Assembly: GCA_016931365.1 (NCBI GenBank)
Contig: JAFGEY010000319.1
Coordinates: 1-18,244 of the forward strand
Direction: 5' to 3'
DNA from: Anaerolineae bacterium
Lineage (GTDB): Bacteria; Chloroflexota; Anaerolineae; JAFGEY01
Length of the DNA: 18,244 nt
The translations under genes were made by a program, and so were the position numbers. Below the pieces are notes generated by a model. The model was not told the origin of the DNA. It worked only from the letters and a program-made list of their open reading frames with translations, and did not search any database. Positions within the stretch are counted from its first letter, which is position 1, and every line of letters begins with the position of its first letter. This document shows, piece after piece, positions 13,197-18,244 of the stretch.

Positions 13197-15740
13197 ATGA
13201 CTAACGAAATCACTTCCAAAGACTTTTCCGACATCCGTTGGCGCGGCAACTGGATCTGGACCGATGCACCGGCCATGCCCGGAGATCGCTTTGCCGCCGA
13301 GCGTGGAGCGCTAAAGCCGCAGGGCCAAGCCCACGGGCTTTTCCGCAAGACTTTCACCCTGAAAAGTGTGCCCAAGCGCGTGCCGACGCGCATCACCGCC
13401 GATTCGCGCTACCTTCTCTTCGTCAACGGGCAAGAGGTCAACCGCGGCCCGGTACGCAGCCAGCCACGGCGACTGCACTATGACCTGCTCGATCTGTCGC
13501 CGTACCTGAAAAGCGGTGAGAATGTCATCGCCGTCCTCGTCAAGTACTATGGCGCCGCCAGATCCTACTGGATGCCCGCTATGCCAACCATGACCCTTGG
13601 TCGTGGCGGCGTACTGGTCTTTGAAGCCAACCTGGGTGAAGCGATCGATGCCCCAGATGGATGGATGGTCAGCGACGACTCGTGGAAGGCGCTCAAGAGC
13701 GACGCCTGGACCGAACCACCTTCAGGGAGAGGCCCTATCGGCGGCGGTATTCCGGTCGAGATATTGGATGCTGGTCAACTGCCTTTCGGCTGGGAACAGC
13801 CCGGCTTTGACGACACGACCTGGAGCAACGCCGCGCTTATTCCCGCGCTGCAAAGAGGCGCCTCCACACGCAGCCAGCCACCTTCTGAGCCTTACGGCCC
13901 AATGTATCCACGCACCATTGCCCTGCTTGGCGGCGAGATGCTTGCGCCGAAAAACATCCAGATCGAATACCTGACCGGGCCGATCGACCTGGCAGGGACA
14001 ATCGCCCTGTCCGCTGAAGGCCCGGCACAGCGCGTCGATGCGAGCCTTGCCGCCTCGGCGACGCGCAGCGAGCAGGCGGTGACGTTCCCCGTCCACTTGG
14101 ATGTGCCCGCAGGCGGTGCGGTCAGGCTGGTGGCAGATATGGGACGCATCGTTTCCGGCTTTGTGCAGCTTGAGGCAGAGTCCCCGGCAGGCACGGTTTT
14201 CGAGTTTTCCTACGTCGAAGACCCGCTCACCGTCAGCCCTGAAGGCCCCTTTGGGCGACACGCGGGTGCCCGCTACATAGCACGCGGCGCAGCGGATGCA
14301 ACGCATCCGACCGACTGCTACAAGGCATTTGACTCGAACGGCCTGCGCTACGTCTGTCTGCTGGTGCACAGCACCGACGGCGCTGTAACCCTCAAGGGAC
14401 TCTCTGTCCAAGAGTACGTCTATCCGTGGACGGAAGGCGCCGCCTTTGCATGCAGCGACGAAGAGTTGAATCGCATCTTTCAAGCTGGCATCCGCACCGT
14501 GCAGCTCAACTCCCACGACGCTTTCCTGGACTGTCCCACCCGCGAGCAGCGCGCCTGGGTGGGAGACGCCGTCGTGCACCAGATGGTACACCTGGTCACC
14601 AACCTTGACTGGCGGCTGGCTTGGCGCTACCTATCGCTCAGCGATTCACCGCGCTCCGACGGCATCCTGCCCATGAGCGTGGGCGGCGACGTCGAGTGGC
14701 GCAACGGCACCACCATCCCCGATTGGTCGTTGCACTGGGTGCACGGCGTCTATAACCTGTACCGTTTTCTGGGCGACAAAGAGACCGTCATCGCCTACAT
14801 GCCCAGCGTGGCCCGCGTTCTGCGCTGGTTCGCATCCTACCAGAACGCGCAGGGCCTGCTCGAGGATTTGATCGAATGGACACTCATCGACTGGGCGGCG
14901 GTGTCGAACAGCGGCGTGTCGTCCATCTACACGGCTATGTGGGCGCGGGGTCTGCGCGAGTTTGCCGAGATGGCCGCCTGGTTGGAAGAAAAGACCAGCC
15001 AGCGCTGGGCTGAGGACCTCTACGAAAAAGCTCAAGCCGGATTCGAGGTCTTTTGGGACGAGAAGCGAGGCTCCTACGTCGATCACATCGTCGATGGTGT
15101 GCAAGAGCCAGAGATGAGCCAATTGGGCGGAGCCACCGCCATCGTCTCGGGGCTGGCCCCTCGGGAACGCTGGGGGCGGATCATTGACACGATCACCGAT
15201 CCGGACAAACTGGTGGTGCGCACATGGAGAATGGTCGCCGCCGCTCAGGGTCGGCCGCCGTTTGGGCTGACGGATACTCTCGCGCCGGACTGGAATACCC
15301 AGACCCAAATCGTCAAGGCCGAGCCCTTTATGAGCTATGTTGTCCACGACGCGGTGGCCAAGGCCGGCAAGGCGGATCGTCTGCCGTCCCTTTACCGTGC
15401 ATGGTCGCAGTTCCTGGTCGATGGCTATGACACGATTGGCGAAGACTGGGCACATGGCACGCACGTACACGGCTGGAGCTGCACGCCGACCAAGGATATG
15501 GTTTTCTACACGCTGGGCGTCACCCCGGCCGAGCCAGGTTATGCTGTGGTCCGCGTTGCCCCGCGCCTGGGCGGTTTGGCATGGGCCAAAGGCCAGGTGC
15601 CCACGCCACACGGACTGATCGCCGTTCACGTTACCCAAGAAGGGGTAACGGTGGACTCACCGGTGTCAGTGATCCTCGATCTGACCGGGCAGCCATTGCA
15701 AACGCTGCCGGCCGGACATCACGAGATCAAAAAAGTATAG
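13197..15740 (+). CDS. Glycoside hydrolase family 78, alpha-L-rhamnosidase
   Basis: An 847-residue enzyme that releases terminal alpha-L-rhamnose from glycans or glycosides by inversion. The N-terminal beta-sandwich region (about 15-210) includes the FVNGQEVNRGP lectin-like turn typical of GH78. A central beta domain covers about 235-405, and an (alpha/alpha)6 barrel spans about 410-770. DCPTREQRAWVGD (445-457) is the family signature, with Glu450 at a conserved acidic position; HGWSCTPTKDM (758-768) is the other conserved loop. The rest is a small C-terminal sandwich. No signal peptide is present, so it acts on imported rhamnosides in the cytoplasm. The ATG has GAAAGGA 6 nt upstream. Rhamnose isomerase, kinase and transporter genes are not in the window. 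The length is normal for the family. Confidence 0.92.
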   Translation: MTNEITSKDFSDIRWRGNWIWTDAPAMPGDRFAAERGALKPQGQAHGLFRKTFTLKSVPKRVPTRITADSRYLLFVNGQEVNRGPVRSQPRRLHYDLLDLSPYLKSGENVIAVLVKYYGAARSYWMPAMPTMTLGRGGVLVFEANLGEAIDAPDGWMVSDDSWKALKSDAWTEPPSGRGPIGGGIPVEILDAGQLPFGWEQPGFDDTTWSNAALIPALQRGASTRSQPPSEPYGPMYPRTIALLGGEMLAPKNIQIEYLTGPIDLAGTIALSAEGPAQRVDASLAASATRSEQAVTFPVHLDVPAGGAVRLVADMGRIVSGFVQLEAESPAGTVFEFSYVEDPLTVSPEGPFGRHAGARYIARGAADATHPTDCYKAFDSNGLRYVCLLVHSTDGAVTLKGLSVQEYVYPWTEGAAFACSDEELNRIFQAGIRTVQLNSHDAFLDCPTREQRAWVGDAVVHQMVHLVTNLDWRLAWRYLSLSDSPRSDGILPMSVGGDVEWRNGTTIPDWSLHWVHGVYNLYRFLGDKETVIAYMPSVARVLRWFASYQNAQGLLEDLIEWTLIDWAAVSNSGVSSIYTAMWARGLREFAEMAAWLEEKTSQRWAEDLYEKAQAGFEVFWDEKRGSYVDHIVDGVQEPEMSQLGGATAIVSGLAPRERWGRIIDTITDPDKLVVRTWRMVAAAQGRPPFGLTDTLAPDWNTQTQIVKAEPFMSYVVHDAVAKAGKADRLPSLYRAWSQFLVDGYDTIGEDWAHGTHVHGWSCTPTKDMVFYTLGVTPAEPGYAVVRVAPRLGGLAWAKGQVPTPHGLIAVHVTQEGVTVDSPVSVILDLTGQPLQTLPAGHHEIKKV

Positions 15741-15761
15741 CCATTTCTATTTCGAGCCTAC

Positions 15762-15788
15762 GTGCCCGTCGCTTGAAGCGACGGGCGC
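15762..15788. repeat. Intergenic near-perfect palindrome (REP-like), possible hairpin
   Basis: GCCCGTCGCTT (15764-15774) and AAGCGACGGGC (15776-15786) are exact complements around a single G. The stem can be extended by a G-U and a G-C pair. No U-run follows, so it is a weak terminator candidate at best. It lies in the 74-nt gap after the rhamnosidase gene. The shape suits a dispersed REP-type element or a transcript-stabilising stem. Confidence 0.75.
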
Positions 15789-15814
15789 CTGAACCGCTCT
15801 GAAAGGAGCACATG

Positions 15815-16318
15815 ATGGACGAACGACTCAAGATCATCTTTTCCCGGCGCAGCATCCGCCAATACACCGATCAACCGATCAGTGAAGCGCACATCACCAG
15901 CCTGTTAAAAGCAGGCATGGCCGCGCCATCGGCAATGAACAAAAGACCCTGGCATCTGATCGCCATCACCGACAAACAGACGCTCCAGGCCATTGCCCAG
16001 GACTCTCCCTACAGTCGGACGCTGCCCGATGCCGCCCTGGTGATCGTTGTGTGCGGCGATCCGTCCGCGTCAGGCTGGTGGCTGCAAGACTGCACCCTGG
16101 CCACGCAAAACATCCTAATTGCCGCCGCCGGGCTGGGGCTGGGCGGGGTCTTTTTGGGCTGTTACAACAAGCCCGAACGCGAAGAACCCATCCGCCGCGT
16201 GTTGGACATCCCCGACACGATCGGCATGGCCAGCGTGTTGTGCATCGGCCATCCAGCCGAACAAAAAGAACCGCGCACCCAGTACGATCCGGCCCAGGTT
16301 CACCGCAACAAGTGGTAA
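15815..16318 (+). CDS. Small nitroreductase-family (FMN-dependent) oxidoreductase
   Basis: A 167-residue protein of the short nitroreductase class, which uses FMN and NAD(P)H as a homodimer. The N-terminal RRSIRQYTDQPIS (11-23) is the FMN-phosphate-binding signature. APSAMNKRPWHLI is the conserved flavin-contact loop, and the Gly-rich GLGLGGVFLG stretch is also family-typical. Two adjacent ATGs exist at 15812 and 15815. AAAGGAG ends at 15808, giving 3 nt or 6 nt, so I chose the second. The natural substrate is not predictable. The stop codon overlaps the AAGGAGG of the next gene, so the two are tightly coupled. Confidence 0.9.
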   Translation: MDERLKIIFSRRSIRQYTDQPISEAHITSLLKAGMAAPSAMNKRPWHLIAITDKQTLQAIAQDSPYSRTLPDAALVIVVCGDPSASGWWLQDCTLATQNILIAAAGLGLGGVFLGCYNKPEREEPIRRVLDIPDTIGMASVLCIGHPAEQKEPRTQYDPAQVHRNKW

Positions 16319-16328
16319 GGAGGCTCAA

Positions 16329-18131
16329 ATGACCGAGTTCACAACCCAAATTGTCGCCGACGGGGTCTGGTACATCGAGGACAGCCGCGGCGGCGTGATG
16401 TACCTGATCGCCGGGCAGGAGCGCGCGCTGCTCATCGACACTGGCTGGGGCGAGGGGGATCTGCCCGGACTGGTCGCCACGCTGACCCCACTGCCGTTAT
16501 GGGTGGTCAACACGCACGGCCACCGCGACCACACATCGGGCAACGAGCAGTTTGCCCAGGTCTACATCCACACCAACGACATACCGCTGGCACAGGACTC
16601 CGGCACCCGGCTCGTCGCCGTGTACGACGGCTACCATTTCGACCTGGGCGGGCGCGACGTTCAGGTGATCGGCGTGCCCGGGCACTCGCCCGGCTCGATC
16701 TGCCTGCTCGACCGGCAGGCGCGCATCCTCTTTAGCGGCGACTCGCCGCGCCCCGGCCCGGTCTGGCTGCACCTGGACACGTCGCTCACCGTGCGCGAGT
16801 TTGCCAACAGCCTCTCGCGACTGCGCGCGTTCGCTGCCGAATTTGACGTGATTGCCCCATCACACGGCAAGCCGGCGCCGGCGGGCACGCTGCTGGACGA
16901 TCTGATCGCCTGCACCCGGAAAACCCTCTCCGGGGAACTGGCCGGCCAGCCCAACGAAAGCCGCTTTGGCCCTTGCCTGCTGGCCGAATGGAACGGCGCG
17001 GGAATCATGTACAAGGCCGACAAGGTGCAGTTCACGTGGATGCCGCGCAGGGGCATCGTCTCGCCGGAGGTGCATGCCGACCGCACGGTCACGTTTCGCG
17101 TCTCAGCTCCACAGGCCAAAAGCGTGCTGCTCAATTCGACGCCGCTGATGAACGCGCTCGGCAGCGCGGATGGCAGCATCGCTTTCGACGGCAAGGACGA
17201 CGCCGGCCTGTGGTCGCTGACCGTTGGCCCGCTGCCGCCCGACATCTATGATTATGGGTTTGTCATAGACGGCGTGTCCTTGATCGACAGCAACAATCCG
17301 GGCGTGCAAACCGGCACCATGTCGCCGCGCAGCCTGTTCACCGTGCCCGTGCTGACAGGTGTCAGCCTTGGCGGTGAGCCGGGCTACTATGAGGCGCGCA
17401 ACGTGCCGCACGGCACGCTGCACCGTCACTATTATGCCTCCAGGACCCTGGGCGATGTGCGCGACGTCTATGTCTACACGCCGCCCGGCTATGAGGCCAA
17501 CCCCGACCAGACCTACCCGGTGCTCTATCTGCTGCACGGCGGCGGCGACGACGCCAGCGGTTGGACGGCGGTGGGCCGCGCCCACCTGATCGTGGACAAC
17601 CTGCTGGCCGAGGGCAAGGCCAGGCCGATGATCGTGGTCATGCCGTTTGGGCAGGCCATATCGCGCATGGCCTCGTGGGAAGACTTGCAGAAAAACACCC
17701 CGCTGTTCGAGCAAGACCTGCTCACCGACGTGATGCCGCTGGTTGAATCAGCGTACCGCATCCGGGCCGACCGCGAACACCGCGCCATGGCCGGGCTTTC
17801 GATGGGCGGCGGGCAGACCGACCACATCGGACTGGGCCACCTCGACCTGTTCAGCGCCATCGGCATCTTGAGCGCGGGGCGCGGCGATTTTGCCGGGCGT
17901 CACCCCGACCTGGTGGCCGATCCAGAGGCGACCAACCGCAAGCTCGACCTGTTCTTTTTGGGCTGCGGCACGCTGGATCCGCTGGCCACCGAAGGGATGG
18001 GACAGATGCATGCCCTGCTCGAAGAAAAGGGCATCCGCCACGTGTACTGGACGATGGACGGCGCGGCGCACACCTGGGTGGTGTGGCGCTATGCGCTGTA
18101 CCACGAGTTCTTGCCCCGCCTGTGGCGGTAG
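16329..18131 (+). CDS. Three-domain fusion: metallo-beta-lactamase-fold hydrolase, Ig-like domain, CE1-type (enterochelin/feruloyl esterase-like) esterase
   Basis: A 600-residue protein. Residues 1-200 are a metallo-beta-lactamase fold with THGHRDH (His63, His65, Asp67, His68), His119 in PGHSPGS, Asp138 in SGDSPRPG and His179 in PSHG, all expected dinuclear metal ligands. Residues 233-340 resemble the Ig/CBM48-like N-terminal domain of esterase D enzymes (TVTFRVSAPQAKSVLL, then IYDYGFVIDG). Residues 360-598 are a serine esterase with LLHGGGDD (401-408), nucleophile Ser491 in GLSMGG and His581 in AAHTW. No signal peptide is seen. The start is ATG 16329, where AAGGAGG overlaps the nitroreductase stop; the frame is open further upstream but has no ribosome site. 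Each half normally occurs as a separate enzyme. It may remove acyl or feruloyl groups from sugars and then process the product; this is inferred. Confidence 0.88.
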   Translation: MTEFTTQIVADGVWYIEDSRGGVMYLIAGQERALLIDTGWGEGDLPGLVATLTPLPLWVVNTHGHRDHTSGNEQFAQVYIHTNDIPLAQDSGTRLVAVYDGYHFDLGGRDVQVIGVPGHSPGSICLLDRQARILFSGDSPRPGPVWLHLDTSLTVREFANSLSRLRAFAAEFDVIAPSHGKPAPAGTLLDDLIACTRKTLSGELAGQPNESRFGPCLLAEWNGAGIMYKADKVQFTWMPRRGIVSPEVHADRTVTFRVSAPQAKSVLLNSTPLMNALGSADGSIAFDGKDDAGLWSLTVGPLPPDIYDYGFVIDGVSLIDSNNPGVQTGTMSPRSLFTVPVLTGVSLGGEPGYYEARNVPHGTLHRHYYASRTLGDVRDVYVYTPPGYEANPDQTYPVLYLLHGGGDDASGWTAVGRAHLIVDNLLAEGKARPMIVVMPFGQAISRMASWEDLQKNTPLFEQDLLTDVMPLVESAYRIRADREHRAMAGLSMGGGQTDHIGLGHLDLFSAIGILSAGRGDFAGRHPDLVADPEATNRKLDLFFLGCGTLDPLATEGMGQMHALLEEKGIRHVYWTMDGAAHTWVVWRYALYHEFLPRLWR

Positions 18132-18132
18132 G

Positions 18133-18244
18133 CACCTGAACAAAGAGTACCCGGAGTATGGCATTCTCACCAGCGGGGCAACCTATGAGGCGTTGGGGGG
18201 CCGCCGAGCCGAATTCGCGTTCGTGGACGTGGGTGAGGTCGGTA
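18133..18244 (+). other. Terminal open frame without a recognisable start, possible gene remnant or fragment
   Basis: After the esterase stop, the frame beginning at 18133 stays open to the window edge and has protein-like composition (LNKEYPEYGILTSG, then RRAEFAFVDVGEV). It contains no ATG or GTG near its beginning and no Shine-Dalgarno sequence. It may be the decayed start of a gene, a piece left by deletion, or chance. I do not recognise it. Confidence 0.25.

Noticed and set aside
16119..16328. Upstream extension of the MBL-esterase fusion
   Set aside because: It overlaps the nitroreductase in another frame; AAGGAGG before ATG 16329 marks the start, and the MBL fold begins there.

Overview
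The window is GC-rich, gene-dense bacterial DNA. Nearly every gene lies on the + strand with a purine-rich ribosome binding site. Lipoproteins with long Thr/Ala/Pro linkers, a caspase-TIR protein, several SPFH proteins and a two-component-type propeller lipoprotein together suggest a Chloroflexota (Anaerolineae-like) genome. That placement is inferred from protein style; no rRNA or other marker gene is present. I saw no tRNA, rRNA, CRISPR array, transposase or integrase.

Layout. (1) 1-2606: two tandem paralogous alpha-D-phosphohexomutases, the first cut by the window edge, separated by a spacer of degenerate TATTCC repeats. (2) 2607-4189: a caspase-like protease fused to a TIR domain, with its own promoter. 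It is framed by an imperfect 33-nt inverted repeat (2664-2696 and 4127-4159) that makes a ~1.5 kb unit holding only this gene. (3) 4190-10595: a probable operon of an amidase_3 lipoprotein, two membrane-anchored SPFH (stomatin/prohibitin-like) proteins overlapping by 1 nt, a soluble SPFH-like protein fused to an excisionase-type helix-turn-helix, and a lipoprotein with 14 propeller repeats. A perfect 12-bp hairpin sits between the second and third SPFH genes. A strong bidirectional terminator ends the block. (4) 10767-11275: a 58-residue membrane protein on the - strand with a near-consensus promoter, and a divergent intergenic region with a nested palindrome. (5) 11276-18131: a + strand run of a Gfo/Idh/MocA oxidoreductase, an alpha/beta hydrolase, a cytoplasmic GH78 rhamnosidase, a small nitroreductase and a 600-residue protein joining a metallo-beta-lactamase-fold domain, an Ig-like domain and a CE1-type esterase. 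The last 113 bases hold no gene with a recognisable start.

How the parts may work together. Regions 1 and 5 look like sugar metabolism: phosphosugar isomerisation, sugar dehydrogenation, rhamnoside cleavage and ester removal. Region 3 looks like an envelope module in which two lipoproteins (a possible wall hydrolase and a possible sensor or scaffold) bracket two membrane SPFH proteins and one DNA-binding SPFH protein that could link membrane state to transcription. Region 2 looks like a stress or immune effector that may have moved as a cassette. The strongest candidates for something undescribed are the SPFH-HTH fusion within this operon, the inverted-repeat-framed caspase-TIR gene, and the MBL/Ig/CE1 fusion.
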